A stretch of DNA of 64,000 bases. It comes from Bradyrhizobium diazoefficiens (GTDB taxonomy: Bacteria > Pseudomonadota > Alphaproteobacteria > Rhizobiales > Xanthobacteraceae). The notes under the pieces are model-generated. The model was not told the origin of the DNA, searched no databases, and was given only the letters and a program-made list of their open reading frames with translations. Of this stretch, positions 1 to 8,872 are shown one piece after another. A program made the translations under genes and the position numbers. The first letter of the stretch is position 1, and each line of letters starts with the position of its first letter. The stretch covers positions 5,577,001-5,641,000 of the forward strand of contig NZ_CP067100.1 of NCBI RefSeq assembly GCF_016616235.1, given 5' to 3'.

Positions 1-180
1 GCGGAGTGTGCGATATTTTTCTGCCGCAGTGCAAGATGAACTTGGTGGCGGCGCGGCAGGGTGGCTGGCCGGGGCAGGACGGATCACACACAGCGGCGCG
101 CGCGTTCGCTGGGCGCGATTCGCCCGTCGCTGACCGGGTCTCTGAGCTGAGGGCCAGCAGGCGACGAGTCATCCCTGCCG

Positions 181-531
181 CTAGGTTCGCGGCGTTGGCT
201 GCGAGGGAGATGGTGTAGCAGAAGGTTGCTGGGGTGGTGTGGGGGGAGATTGCTGCTGGGGGACGGCGACAGGTTGCTGATCGCCGCCGCCATGCGGGAC
301 ACACGTCCCGACGTTACTCAGCAGCCGTTTGGCTTCAACGTCGCGGGCTTTTTTGTAGTCTCTCCGCCGGTCAATTCTTGCCGCAGCCATGCGATCCCAC
401 GCATCGAACGCATCAGAGTAATGCTGTCGCATTTGCTCTTCTGCAGCGAGACAATCACTGAATTTATCGAACACAAGGTCGGTGTTGACGGGCGATACGC
501 CTCCTACCAAGACCACCAACATCCATTTCAT
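181..531 (-). CDS. Small hypothetical protein with Pro-rich tail
   Basis: Unrecognised 116-aa protein; no function is assigned. The ATG at 531 is preceded by GGAAACG. Residues 4-12 form a short hydrophobic stretch that could be a weak signal peptide or anchor. Residues 20-75 are charged and probably helical, with cysteines at 27 and 77. Residues 84-116 are a low-complexity Pro/Gln/Ser tail. The general plan (short hydrophobic start, charged helix, C-terminal Cys) resembles small orphan proteins common in Bradyrhizobium, but that is recollection, not a search. The gene stands alone, in the same direction as the YccF-like gene upstream of it. No regulatory sequence is obvious. Confidence 0.6.
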   Translation of the reverse strand: MKWMLVVLVGGVSPVNTDLVFDKFSDCLAAEEQMRQHYSDAFDAWDRMAAARIDRRRDYKKARDVEAKRLLSNVGTCVPHGGGDQQPVAVPQQQSPPTPPQQPSATPSPSQPTPRT

Positions 532-588
532 CGTTTCCGCCTGGATTCGTGCCCCACCGGGAACGAGGAAGCATAGGCAAAGTTCCCC

Positions 589-993
589 TCAAGCCGGCAC
601 GATTACCTTGCCGATCGGCCAAAGCGCAATGCCGGCGAGCTTCAGATGGGCCCAGGCGAAGGGAATGCCGATGATGGTGACGGCGAGCATCAGCGCGGTC
701 AGGAGGTGGCCGAGCGCCAGCCACCAGCCGGCGAGTACGAACCAGATGATGTTGCCGATCACCCCGAGCGGGCCGCTGCCGATATCGCTCATGCCGGTGA
801 CCTCGTCACGGCTGACCGCGCGCGAGCCGAACGGCAGCAGCGTGTAAATGGCGATGTTGAATGCCGCCCGCGCCCAGGGCAGGCCGATGATGGTGACGGC
901 CATGATCACCGCGGCGACCATCCAGCCGAATGCCATCCAGGCACCGCCGATGAGAATCCAGATCAAGTTGAGCAGAATGGATACGGGGGACAT
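589..993 (-). CDS. YccF-like inner membrane protein
   Basis: Predicted integral membrane protein of 134 aa. It holds two similar halves, each with a hydrophobic segment followed by a TIIG-(L/I)P-(W/F)A motif (about residues 30-45 and 105-120). This internal duplication is the hallmark of the YccF family, whose biochemical role is unknown. I chose the ATG at 993 (MSPVSILLNLIW), the usual family start; an upstream in-frame TTG at 1011 would add six residues but has poorly spaced ribosome-binding bases. Located in the cytoplasmic membrane by inference. The neighbours (a small orphan and glgX on the other strand) give no clue to function. Confidence 0.85.
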   Translation of the reverse strand: MSPVSILLNLIWILIGGAWMAFGWMVAAVIMAVTIIGLPWARAAFNIAIYTLLPFGSRAVSRDEVTGMSDIGSGPLGVIGNIIWFVLAGWWLALGHLLTALMLAVTIIGIPFAWAHLKLAGIALWPIGKVIVPA

Positions 994-1201
994 GGTTTTA
1001 TCCGCGGTCAATGACCCCGCCTATATAGGTGCGAAAATCGTCGCTGCGAAGACGGCCACCGGCTGATGTGATTGCCCGAAATGGCATCACCCGCTGTCAC
1101 TTCATTGAACTGACGCACGCAGCGCCCAGACTGGCACGGCGCTTGAAACATTCCGGACGCAATGGCGTTGCCGTCGCGGCCATCGGGGCCTGGGGGTTCA
1201 C

Positions 1202-3319
1202 ATGTCCGATTTCATCATCGAGGAAGGCCTGCCCTACCCGCTGGGTGCCCATTGGAGCGGCAACGGCACCAACTTTGCGGTGTTTTCCGCCAACGCCACC
1301 AAGGTGGAGGTCTGCCTGTTCGAGGGCGACAGCGAGACCCACCGCTTCGAGCTGCCGGAATATACCGACCAGGTCTTTCACGGCTACATCGCCGGCGTCG
1401 GTCCCGGCACCTTCTACGGCTACCGCGTCTACGGGCCCTATCAGCCCGACACCGGTCATCGCTTCAATCCCAACAAGCTGCTGCTCGATCCCTACGCCCG
1501 CGCGCATGCCGGGAGCCTGACCTGGAATGCTGCCGTGTTCGGCTACAAGATGGAGACCGGGGACGATCTCACCTTCGACGAGCGCGACAGCGCGCCGTTC
1601 ATGCCGAAATGCGTCGTGGTCGATCCCGATTTCGACTGGCAGGCCGAGGCCGCGCGGCAGAACGTGCATTGGGACGAGACCATCATCTACGAAACCCACG
1701 TCAAGGGCTTTACCAAGAAGCACCCGGCTGTGCCGGAGAACCTGCGCGGCACCTATGCCGGCTTCGCGGCGCCCGAGATGATCGCGCATCTGACATCGCT
1801 CGGCGTAACCTCGATCGAGCTGCTGCCGGTCCATTCCTTCATCAACGACGACAACCTCCTGAAGAAGAACCTCGTCAATTACTGGGGCTACAACACCATC
1901 GGCTTCTTCGCGCCCGACCCGCGCTACGCCTCGGACGTGCCGAACAGCCTGCGCGAGTTCAAGGAGATGGTGTCGAAGCTGCACGGCGCCGGGCTCGAGG
2001 TGATCCTCGACGTCGTCTACAACCACACCGCCGAGGGCAACGAGCTCGGCCCGACGCTGTCCTTCAAGGGCATCGACAATGCCAGCTACTATCGCCTCCT
2101 GCCGGACCGGCGGCGCTACTACGTCAACGACACCGGCACGGGCAACACGGTCAACCTCTCGCATCCGCGCGTGATCCAGATGGTGATGGATAGCTTGCGG
2201 TACTGGGCCGGCCACATGCATATCGACGGCTTCCGCTTCGATCTCGGCACCATTCTCGCCCGTGAAGTCTACGGCTTCGACGAGCAGAGCGGATTTTTGA
2301 AGGCCATGGACCAGGATCCGCAGCTCGCGACCATCAAGCTGATCGCCGAACCCTGGGACTGCGGGCCCGGCGGCTACCAGGTCGGCGGCTTCCCGCCGGG
2401 CTGGGCCGAGTGGAATGACAGGTTTCGCGACACCGTGCGTGATTATTGGCGCGGCGAGGCACCGCCCTCTGCGCTCGCAACGCGGTTGCTCGGCTCCGGC
2501 GACATTTTCAATCGCTGGGGCGGCCGCCGCTCATGGGCCAGCGTCAACTTCATCACCGCGCATGACGGCTTCACGCTGAACGACTGGGCGAGCTACAACG
2601 ACAAGCACAACGAGGCCAATGGCGAGGGCAACCGCGACGGCAATTCCAACAATCGCTCCTGGAATTGCGGCGTCGAAGGCCCGACCGACGACAAGGACAT
2701 CCTTGCGCTGCGCGAACGGCAGAAACGCAACATGCTGGCGACCTTGCTGCTCTCGCAGGGAACGCCGATGCTGCTCGGCGGCGACGAGTTGGGCCGCACC
2801 CAGCGGGGCAACAACAACGCCTATTGCCAGGACAGCGACATCTCCTGGTTCGACTGGAGCTTGGGCGAGGACGCGCAGAAGCTGCTCGCCTTCACCAAGC
2901 GCATGATCCAGCTCCGGCGCGACTATCCGATCCTGCGCCGCAGCCGCTTTCTCACTGGCACCCACGATACCAAGCTCGACATCCGCGACGTCGTCTGGGT
3001 CAATGCCAATGGCAGCGAGATGTCGAGCGCCGACTGGGAGAGCGGCTGGCTGAAATGCTTTGGCGTCGTCCTCGACGGCCGCGCGCGCAAGACGGCGATC
3101 GCGCGCCATGGCGAGGACGACAGCGTGCTCATCATCCTCAACAGCTATGAGGGCGAGGTCGACTTCAAGCTGCCGCACACCACGGCCGGCCCGTGCTGGT
3201 CATTGCTGCTCGACACCAATGCCGCCGACGGAGGATCCGGCGCGCGGTTCGAGTTCGACGGCATCTACAAGGTGCCGGGCCGGTCGTTCCTGCTGTTTGT
3301 TGGCGGGGAGCTTGTTTAG
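1202..3319 (+). CDS. glgX: Glycogen debranching enzyme GlgX
   Basis: Isoamylase-type GH13 enzyme that hydrolyses alpha-1,6 branches of glycogen limit dextrins in the cytoplasm. The protein is 705 aa, normal for GlgX. An N-terminal CBM48-like domain (about 10-100) precedes the (beta/alpha)8 catalytic domain. The catalytic triad is visible: nucleophile D347 in GFRFDLG, acid/base E383 in IAEPWD, and D455 in TAHDGF. The motif DVVYNHTAEG (about 275) is conserved region I. The ATG at 1202 follows a G-rich ribosome-binding stretch (GGGGG). No glycogen synthesis genes flank it in the window, so the usual glg cluster lies elsewhere or to the left. A palindromic repeat follows the stop. Confidence 0.95.
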   Translation: MSDFIIEEGLPYPLGAHWSGNGTNFAVFSANATKVEVCLFEGDSETHRFELPEYTDQVFHGYIAGVGPGTFYGYRVYGPYQPDTGHRFNPNKLLLDPYARAHAGSLTWNAAVFGYKMETGDDLTFDERDSAPFMPKCVVVDPDFDWQAEAARQNVHWDETIIYETHVKGFTKKHPAVPENLRGTYAGFAAPEMIAHLTSLGVTSIELLPVHSFINDDNLLKKNLVNYWGYNTIGFFAPDPRYASDVPNSLREFKEMVSKLHGAGLEVILDVVYNHTAEGNELGPTLSFKGIDNASYYRLLPDRRRYYVNDTGTGNTVNLSHPRVIQMVMDSLRYWAGHMHIDGFRFDLGTILAREVYGFDEQSGFLKAMDQDPQLATIKLIAEPWDCGPGGYQVGGFPPGWAEWNDRFRDTVRDYWRGEAPPSALATRLLGSGDIFNRWGGRRSWASVNFITAHDGFTLNDWASYNDKHNEANGEGNRDGNSNNRSWNCGVEGPTDDKDILALRERQKRNMLATLLLSQGTPMLLGGDELGRTQRGNNNAYCQDSDISWFDWSLGEDAQKLLAFTKRMIQLRRDYPILRRSRFLTGTHDTKLDIRDVVWVNANGSEMSSADWESGWLKCFGVVLDGRARKTAIARHGEDDSVLIILNSYEGEVDFKLPHTTAGPCWSLLLDTNAADGGSGARFEFDGIYKVPGRSFLLFVGGELV

Positions 3320-3363
3320 AGGCGGCGGACACGGCCTGCGCTCCCGCAACCTGTGTCAGTCTC

Positions 3364-3452
3364 GTAGGATGGGCAAAGGCGCGCTTGCGCCGTGCCCACC
3401 ATCTGTTTCCGCAAGCGAATTTGTGGGCACGCTTCGCTTAGCCCACCCTACG
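3364..3452. repeat. Palindromic intergenic repeat, family 1, copy 1
   Basis: Inverted-repeat element that starts GTAGGATGGGCAAAGGCGC and ends GCTTAGCCCACCCTACG, so the two ends pair with each other. Related copies lie at 8758-8849 and 15841-15933. Here it separates glgX from the convergent CoA ligase and could fold as a hairpin in either transcript. Confidence 0.85.
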
Positions 3453-3468
3453 GGTTCTCATCGAATTG

Positions 3469-5013
3469 TCAGATCTTCCGCCCGGCCTGCTCCCAATAGG
3501 GATCGCGCAGGCGGCGCTTGAAAATTTTTCCGGAGTCTTCGCGCGGCAGACTCTCGCGAATCTCGATGTGCTTCGGCACTTTGTAGTCGGCCAGCGAGCC
3601 CTTCAGCCGCGCGCGGATCTCGGCCGCATCGAGCGTGACGCCGGCTTGCGGTTCGACCACCGCCATCAGCGCTTCGCCGAATTCGGCATCGGGGATGCCG
3701 AACACGGCGCAATCATGCACGCCGGGCACGGCGTGCAGCACCGATTCGATCTCGGCCGGATAGATGTTGACGCCGCCTGAAATCACCATGTCCCGCTTGC
3801 GGTCGCAAATGAAGACGTAGCCGTCCTCGTCGATATAGCCGACATCGCCGGAGGTGATGAAGCCATCGCGGTCGATCTCGGCGCGCTTCTCGGGCTTGTT
3901 GTGATAGGTGAAGTCGGCGAGCGCCGCCATGCGGGAATAGATCTCGCCGATCTCGCCGACGCCCAGCACGCGTCCTTCCTCGCCGATGAAGCGCAGTTCG
4001 GCGCCGGGCGAGATCTTCCCGACGGTGCCGGGCTTCTTCAGTGCGTCCTCTGATGTCGCGAAGGTGACAGCGCTGGACTCGGTCGAGCCGTAGAATTCGT
4101 AGATCACCGGCCCCCACCACTCGATCATGGCGCGCTTGACATCAGCCGGACACGGCGCTGCGGCATGGATGACGTGGCGGAGCGAGGAGATGTCGTATGT
4201 CTTGCGCACCTCCTCCGGCAGCTTCATCAGGCGGATGAACATGGTCGGCACCATGAAGATGGTGTCGATTTTGTAGCGCTCGATCAGCTTCAAAAAATCT
4301 TCCGGCTCGAAGCGCGGCATCAGCACCAGCGCGCCGCCGAGTTTTCCGGCGCGGATGCCGAACGAATTCGGCGCGGAGTGATAGAGCGGGCCCGGCAGCA
4401 GCGCGCGGGCGCCGGGCTTCAGCCCGTAAATCATCGCGCGCATGCGCTCGCCCGCGGCCTGCTGCTCCGGCGTCGGCGCGGCGCGGCGCACGCCTTTGGG
4501 ATGGCCGGTGGTTCCTGACGTGTAGATCATGTTCATCGGCTGCGGCACGACCGGGCCGTCATAGGGCTGGTATCGCGCGAGCCAGGACTCAAAATCGATC
4601 GCAAAGTCCGGCGTCGCCAGATGATCGCGATCGATCTTGTAGTTGGACAGGATCTCCGGCGGCGTCGGTACGCTGAGCACGGTGACGCCTTTCGGAATCG
4701 CATCGCGCAGGGCGTGCAGCATGTCGGCGTGACCGATCAGCACGGACGTGCCGGAGTCTTTCAGGATGTAGTTGATCTCCTCCGGCTTGAAGTGCCAGTT
4801 GATCGGAACACCATAAGCCCCAAGCCGCATCGCGGCGTAGGCAGCTTCCAGGAAGGCGATGTCGTTACGCATCAGCATGCAGACGCAATCGCCTTGCTTG
4901 ACGCCGATCTGGACGAGGCCGGACGCGATGCGGTCGGCGCGGGCGGCGACTTCGGCATGAGAACGGCGGCGCTCGCCGGAGACGATGCCGAGAAATTGGG
5001 ACGTTTCGCTCAT
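3469..5013 (-). CDS. Acyl-CoA synthetase (class I adenylate-forming)
   Basis: AMP-forming ligase that activates a carboxylic acid to its CoA thioester; the substrate (fatty or aromatic acid) cannot be read from sequence. The protein has 514 aa. It shows the P-loop-like IYTSGTTGHPKG motif, the EFYGSTES motif, the TSGDVGYIDEDGY hinge region, GGVNIYPAE, and the catalytic lysine context DSGKIFKRRL near the C-terminus. The start is placed at the ATG at 5013 (MSETSQFLG); a longer reading frame to 5142 only translates a palindromic repeat. It follows the crotonase gene on the same strand after a 128-bp gap filled by that repeat, suggesting one transcription unit for acid activation and beta-oxidation. 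Confidence 0.93.
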   Translation of the reverse strand: MSETSQFLGIVSGERRRSHAEVAARADRIASGLVQIGVKQGDCVCMLMRNDIAFLEAAYAAMRLGAYGVPINWHFKPEEINYILKDSGTSVLIGHADMLHALRDAIPKGVTVLSVPTPPEILSNYKIDRDHLATPDFAIDFESWLARYQPYDGPVVPQPMNMIYTSGTTGHPKGVRRAAPTPEQQAAGERMRAMIYGLKPGARALLPGPLYHSAPNSFGIRAGKLGGALVLMPRFEPEDFLKLIERYKIDTIFMVPTMFIRLMKLPEEVRKTYDISSLRHVIHAAAPCPADVKRAMIEWWGPVIYEFYGSTESSAVTFATSEDALKKPGTVGKISPGAELRFIGEEGRVLGVGEIGEIYSRMAALADFTYHNKPEKRAEIDRDGFITSGDVGYIDEDGYVFICDRKRDMVISGGVNIYPAEIESVLHAVPGVHDCAVFGIPDAEFGEALMAVVEPQAGVTLDAAEIRARLKGSLADYKVPKHIEIRESLPREDSGKIFKRRLRDPYWEQAGRKI

Positions 5014-5042
5014 TTTGTTTTTCTTCGTGTTTTGAAGTTGAT

Positions 5043-5135
5043 CCTCATGGTGAGGAGGCGCAAAGCGCCGTCTCGAACCATGAGAGCCCGTAGCCCATCC
5101 CTCGAGACGCCGATTCGCGACTCCTCGGGATGAGG
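5043..5135. repeat. Palindromic intergenic repeat, family 2, copy 1
   Basis: Element bounded by CCTCATGGTGAGG and CTCCTCGGGATGAGG, with an internal CGTCTCGAACCATGAG/CTCGAGACGCCGATT pairing region. Copies related to it lie at 23591-23695, 37266-37395 and 40718-40813. It sits between the crotonase stop and the CoA-ligase start on the same strand, so it would be transcribed within the operon. Confidence 0.8.
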
Positions 5136-5141
5136 TCCGCA

Positions 5142-5951
5142 CTAATCCGCAAACTTCGGCGCGCGCTTCTCGAGATTGGCACGCACTGCCTCGGTCTGGT
5201 TCGCACTGCCGATCAGCTTCTGCTGCTCGACGGACTCGGCGAGCAGGGCCGGCCCCGGATCGACCGAGATATTATTCAGCAATCGCTTCGCGGCGCGGAT
5301 CGCATCGGGACTCTTGCCGGCGATCTCGCGGGCGACCTCGAGCGCGGCCGCGCGCGGATCGTCGCAGATGCGCGTGGCGAGGCCATAGGTCATCGCCTCC
5401 TGCGCGGAGAAGATGCGCCCCGTATAGGTGAGATCGCGCAAGATGTCGTCGCGGACGAGGCTCGCCAGGATCGGCGTGCCCGCCATGTCAGGGACGAGGC
5501 CCCATTTGATCTCCATCACCGACATCCGCGCATCGGCGCTGAGAAAGCGCATGTCGGCGCCGAGCGAGAGCTGAAAGCCGCCGCCGAAGGCGACGCCGTG
5601 CACGGCTGCGATCACCGGCACCGGAAGCTGGCGCCAGCCCCACACCGCCTGTTGCGGAAAGTTCGCCTGGCCGTGCGTGCGCTTGGTCAGATCGCGATTT
5701 TCGCCACCCGGAATTCCGTTGCCGCCCTTCTCCTTCATGGCGGCAAAACGCCCCATGTCGAGACCGGCGCAGAAGGCGCGGCCTTCGCCTGATAGCACCA
5801 CGGCGCGCACGGCTTTTTCCTGCGAAAGCCGCTCGGTTGCCGCCACAAGGGCCTCGAACATCGCCTGATCCAGCGCATTCATCTTGTCGGCGCGCACCAG
5901 GCGCACATCGGCGACACCTTCCGAGATCGAGATCGAGACGCGCTCTTCCAT
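5142..5951 (-). CDS. Enoyl-CoA hydratase/isomerase (crotonase) family protein
   Basis: Crotonase-fold enzyme of 269 aa, acting on an acyl-CoA in the cytoplasm. The first oxyanion-hole motif is GEGRAFCAGLDM (about 56-67) and the second is AVHGVAFGGGFQLSLGADM (about 116-134). An EIKWGLVPDMAG segment follows, with Glu at the position of the first catalytic acid. The precise reaction (hydration, isomerisation or other) is not determined. ATG at 5951 is preceded by GGGAGAATTC. It is the first gene of a minus-strand pair with a CoA ligase and is divergent from a DECR-type reductase 115 bp away, so the three genes probably serve one acyl-CoA pathway. Confidence 0.9.
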   Translation of the reverse strand: MEERVSISISEGVADVRLVRADKMNALDQAMFEALVAATERLSQEKAVRAVVLSGEGRAFCAGLDMGRFAAMKEKGGNGIPGGENRDLTKRTHGQANFPQQAVWGWRQLPVPVIAAVHGVAFGGGFQLSLGADMRFLSADARMSVMEIKWGLVPDMAGTPILASLVRDDILRDLTYTGRIFSAQEAMTYGLATRICDDPRAAALEVAREIAGKSPDAIRAAKRLLNNISVDPGPALLAESVEQQKLIGSANQTEAVRANLEKRAPKFAD

Positions 5952-6023
5952 GGATGAATTCTCCCCTGTTCTTGCCTGTTCTTGTTCGGTGCCGCTTTAC
6001 AGAAAGCTGACGGCCGGATTTAG

Positions 6024-6039
6024 TCAATCGACCAATTAA
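6024..6039. promoter_or_regulatory. Candidate operator, imperfect palindrome
   Basis: TCAATCGACCAATTAA is symmetrical if transitions are allowed (half-site consensus TYAATYGR). It lies in the 115-bp divergent gap between the crotonase and the DECR-type reductase, where a TetR-type fatty-acid regulator might bind. Only one copy was noticed, so support is weak. Confidence 0.3.
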
Positions 6040-6066
6040 CTGACAATCCGTACGGGGGAAACAGCC

Positions 6067-6938
6067 ATGTTCAAGGAAAATCTTCTGGCGGGACGGCGCA
6101 TTCTCGTGACCGGCGGCGGCACCGGGCTCGGCAAGTCCATGGCGGCGCGCTTCCTTCAGCTCGGCGCCGAGGTGCACATCTGTGGCCGGCGCAAGATCGT
6201 GTGCGACGAGACCGCGACCGAACTGATGGACCAGTATGGCGGCCGCGTCACCAGCCACGGCGTCGACATCCGCAACGCGCTCGCCGTCGAGGAGATGATC
6301 GAGACCATCTTTCGCGATGGCCCCCTCACCGACCTCATCAACAACGCCGCCGGCAATTTCATCTCGCGCAGCGAGGAGCTGTCGCCGCGCGGCTTCGATG
6401 CCGTCGCCAGATCGTCATGCACGGCACGTTCTATGTGACGCATGCGGTCGGCAAGCGCTGGATCGCGTTGAAGCAGCCCGGCAACGTGGTCTCGATCACG
6501 GTGACCTGGGTGCGCAACGGCTCGCCCTATGTGGTGCCGTCGGCAATGAGCAAATCGGCGATCCACGCCATGACGATGTCGCTTGCGACCGAATGGGGCC
6601 GCTACGGCATCCGCCTCAACACCATCGCGCCGGGCGAGATCCCGACCGAGGGCATGAGCAAGCGGATCAAGCCGGGCGATGAGGCCGGTGCGCGCACCAA
6701 GGCGTTGAACCCGATGGGCCGCGTCGGCACCATGGAGGAATTGCAGAACCTCGCGGTATTCCTGATCTCCGGCGGCTGCGACTGGATCAATGGCGAGACC
6801 ATCGCCATGGACGGCGCCCAGGCGCTGGCGATGGGCGGCAATTTCTACCAGCTCCGCGACTGGAGCGACGACGACTGGAAAGCCGCGCGCGAGAGCATCA
6901 TGGCGCAGAACGAGAAGGACCGGGCGAAGCGGGGATGA
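6067..6938 (+). pseudogene. DECR-type SDR reductase, frameshifted
   Basis: Short-chain dehydrogenase resembling 2,4-dienoyl-CoA reductases. The N-terminal part (from 6067) has the cofactor motif TGGGTGLG and NNAAGNF; the C-terminal part continues in another frame with PYVVPSAMSKSAIHAMTMS, where the usual YxxxK is SxxxK as in the DECR family, and with IAPGEIPTEG. The frames join near 6407-6412, where GCCAGATCGTCATG seems to lack one base relative to an expected GCCAAGATCGTCATG (Ala-Lys-Ile-Val-Met). Both halves are otherwise well conserved, so this is either a recent inactivating deletion or a sequencing error. RBS GGGGGAAAC precedes the ATG. The next gene downstream is a CoA ligase in the same direction. 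Confidence 0.8.
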
Positions 6939-6948
6939 TGCTCTCTTG

Positions 6949-7090
6949 TGCCCCGGACGCAGCGCAGTGCGCCGCCTTCGGCGTGGTGCGCTGCAGAGCC
7001 GGGGCCCAGTTCTCGCCTCATCCAAAAACAGCATGGGTCGCGGCTCTGCGCAGCAGCGCAAGAGCGCCGCAGCGCGTCCGGGACGACAGC
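6949..7090. repeat. Palindromic intergenic repeat, family 4, copy 1
   Basis: Starts with GCCCCGGACGCAGCGCAG, has AGAGCCGGGGCCCA in the middle and ends AGCGCGTCCGGGACGACAG. The ends are complementary. A similar copy lies at 50914-51060 and a divergent one near 47337-47420. It separates the DECR-type gene from the following CoA ligase. Confidence 0.75.
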
Positions 7091-7165
7091 CAGACTCCCA
7101 TCTTGTCTTCACCCGCGGATGGCGCCAAACTCCGCGGCATAAAAAACAGACGCCACGGGAGAGAC

Positions 7166-8746
7166 ATGTCCACCACACAACCATTGGCGAACCTCGCCGA
7201 CATGGTGCGCGAGCGCGCGACGAGTCGCGGCGACGCCATCGCTTTTGAATTCGAGGGCCGCCTCACCAGCTTCGCCGAGTTCGACGTCAGGACCAACAAG
7301 GTCGCGAATGCCCTGATCGCGATGGGCGTGAGGAAGGACGACCGCATCGCCTATCTCGGCAAGAACAGCGACCTCTATTTCGAGCTGCTGATGGGCGCGA
7401 TGAAGGCCGGCGTCGTGATGGCGCCGGTGAACTGGCGCCTCGCGGGGCCGGAGGTCGCCTTCATCGTTGCCGATTGCAAGGCGCCGGTGCTGTTCGTCGG
7501 ACCGGAGTTCATCTCACTGGTCCGCCAGATCAGGGATCAGATTCCGGGCCTGCGCACCATCATCACCACCGAGGGCGGTGCGCCAGAATGGCAGGATTTC
7601 ACAGCATGGCGCGATGCGCAGAGCGGCGACGATCCGAAGGTGCCGATCGATACGAAGGACATCGCCATTCAGCTCTACACCTCGGGCACAACAGGAAAGC
7701 CGAAGGGCGCGATGCTCAGCCACGCGAACTTCCTCAACCTCGTGCAGACCGGCAATGCCGACGACAAGCCGGAGTGGAACCGGTGGACGACCGACGATGT
7801 CTCGCTGGTGGCGATGCCGATCTTCCACATCGGCGGCTCCGGCTGGGGCGTGATGGGGCTCTATCACGGCGCCCGCGGCGTCATCGCGCGCGAATTCGAT
7901 CCAACCAAGGTGCTCGATTTCTTCGAGCAGTCAGGCATCACAAAACTGTTCATGGTGCCGGCGGCGATGCAGTTCGTGGTGCGGCAGCCGCGCGCCAGGA
8001 CGGTCGACTTCTCGCGGCTGAAATACATGCTCTACGGCGCCTCGCCGATCCCGGCGGCACTGCTGAAGGAATGCATCGAAATCTTCAAATGCGGCTTCGT
8101 GCAGATGTACGGCATGACCGAGACGACCGGCACCATCGTCGCGCTGCCGCCGGAGGATCACGTCGAGGGGCTGGAGCGGATGCGCTCGGCCGGCAAGGCG
8201 CTGCCCGGTGTCGAGATCGCGATCCTCGACGCCGACGGCAAGCCGTTGCCGCCGCGTGAGGTCGGCGAGATCGCGACGCGCTCGGGCTCCAACATGGCCG
8301 GTTACTGGAATTTGCCGGAGGCAACCGCCGCGACGCTGCGCAGCGACGGCTGGCTGCGCACCGGCGATGCCGGCTACATGGACGAGGACGGCTATCTCTA
8401 TATCCACGACCGCATCAAGGACATGATCATCTCCGGTGGCGAGAACATCTATCCGGCCGAGGTCGAGAGCGCGCTCTGCGATCATCCTGATGTCGCCGAA
8501 GCCGCCGTGATCGGCGTGCCCGACGACAAATGGGGCGAGGCGGTGAAGGCGGTGGTGGTGATGAAGCCGGGCAAGCAGGCCACCGCAACCGACATCATCA
8601 ACTTCACCCGCGAGCGCATCGCCGGCTACAAGACCCCGAAGAGTGTGGAATTCCTGCCGGCGCTGCCGAGGAATCCGAGCGGCAAGATCTTGCGGCGGCA
8701 ATTGCGAGAGCCGTATTGGGCGGGGAAGGACCGACGGGTGAATTGA
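7166..8746 (+). CDS. Long-chain-type acyl-CoA synthetase
   Basis: AMP-forming acyl-CoA ligase of 526 aa. Motifs in order: LYTSGTTGKPKGAML (about 170), MPIFHIGGSGWG, QMYGMTETTGT (about 315), WLRTGDAGYMDEDGY (about 398), GGENIYPAEVES, and the catalytic lysine in NPSGKILRRQL near the C-terminus. The ATG at 7166 follows GGGAGAGAC; longer frames read through a repeat and are rejected. It differs from the ligase at 3469-5013 in length and sequence, so the two probably take different acids. It lies downstream of the frameshifted reductase and faces an acyl-CoA dehydrogenase, within a beta-oxidation-like neighbourhood. Substrate unknown. Confidence 0.93.
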   Translation: MSTTQPLANLADMVRERATSRGDAIAFEFEGRLTSFAEFDVRTNKVANALIAMGVRKDDRIAYLGKNSDLYFELLMGAMKAGVVMAPVNWRLAGPEVAFIVADCKAPVLFVGPEFISLVRQIRDQIPGLRTIITTEGGAPEWQDFTAWRDAQSGDDPKVPIDTKDIAIQLYTSGTTGKPKGAMLSHANFLNLVQTGNADDKPEWNRWTTDDVSLVAMPIFHIGGSGWGVMGLYHGARGVIAREFDPTKVLDFFEQSGITKLFMVPAAMQFVVRQPRARTVDFSRLKYMLYGASPIPAALLKECIEIFKCGFVQMYGMTETTGTIVALPPEDHVEGLERMRSAGKALPGVEIAILDADGKPLPPREVGEIATRSGSNMAGYWNLPEATAATLRSDGWLRTGDAGYMDEDGYLYIHDRIKDMIISGGENIYPAEVESALCDHPDVAEAAVIGVPDDKWGEAVKAVVVMKPGKQATATDIINFTRERIAGYKTPKSVEFLPALPRNPSGKILRRQLREPYWAGKDRRVN

Positions 8747-8757
8747 TCCGTGGTGCC

Positions 8758-8849
8758 GTAGGGTGGGCAAAGGCGCAATGCGCCGTACCCACCATTCTTC
8801 CGCGCCTTCAGCAGTAATGGTGGGCACGCTTCGCTTTGCACACCCTACG
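8758..8849. repeat. Palindromic intergenic repeat, family 1, copy 2
   Basis: GTAGGGTGGGCAAAGGCGCA ... TCGCTTTGCACACCCTACG, related to 3364-3452 and 15841-15933. It fills the gap between two convergent genes and could fold as a hairpin on both transcripts. Confidence 0.85.
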
Positions 8850-8872
8850 ACAGCGGAGCTTAGCAACAACAG

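Noticed and set aside
5014..5142. N-terminal extension of the CoA ligase, and similar extensions at 7166, 15971 and 40697
   Set aside because: The added residues only translate palindromic repeats; proper family starts and ribosome-binding sites lie at the internal positions chosen.
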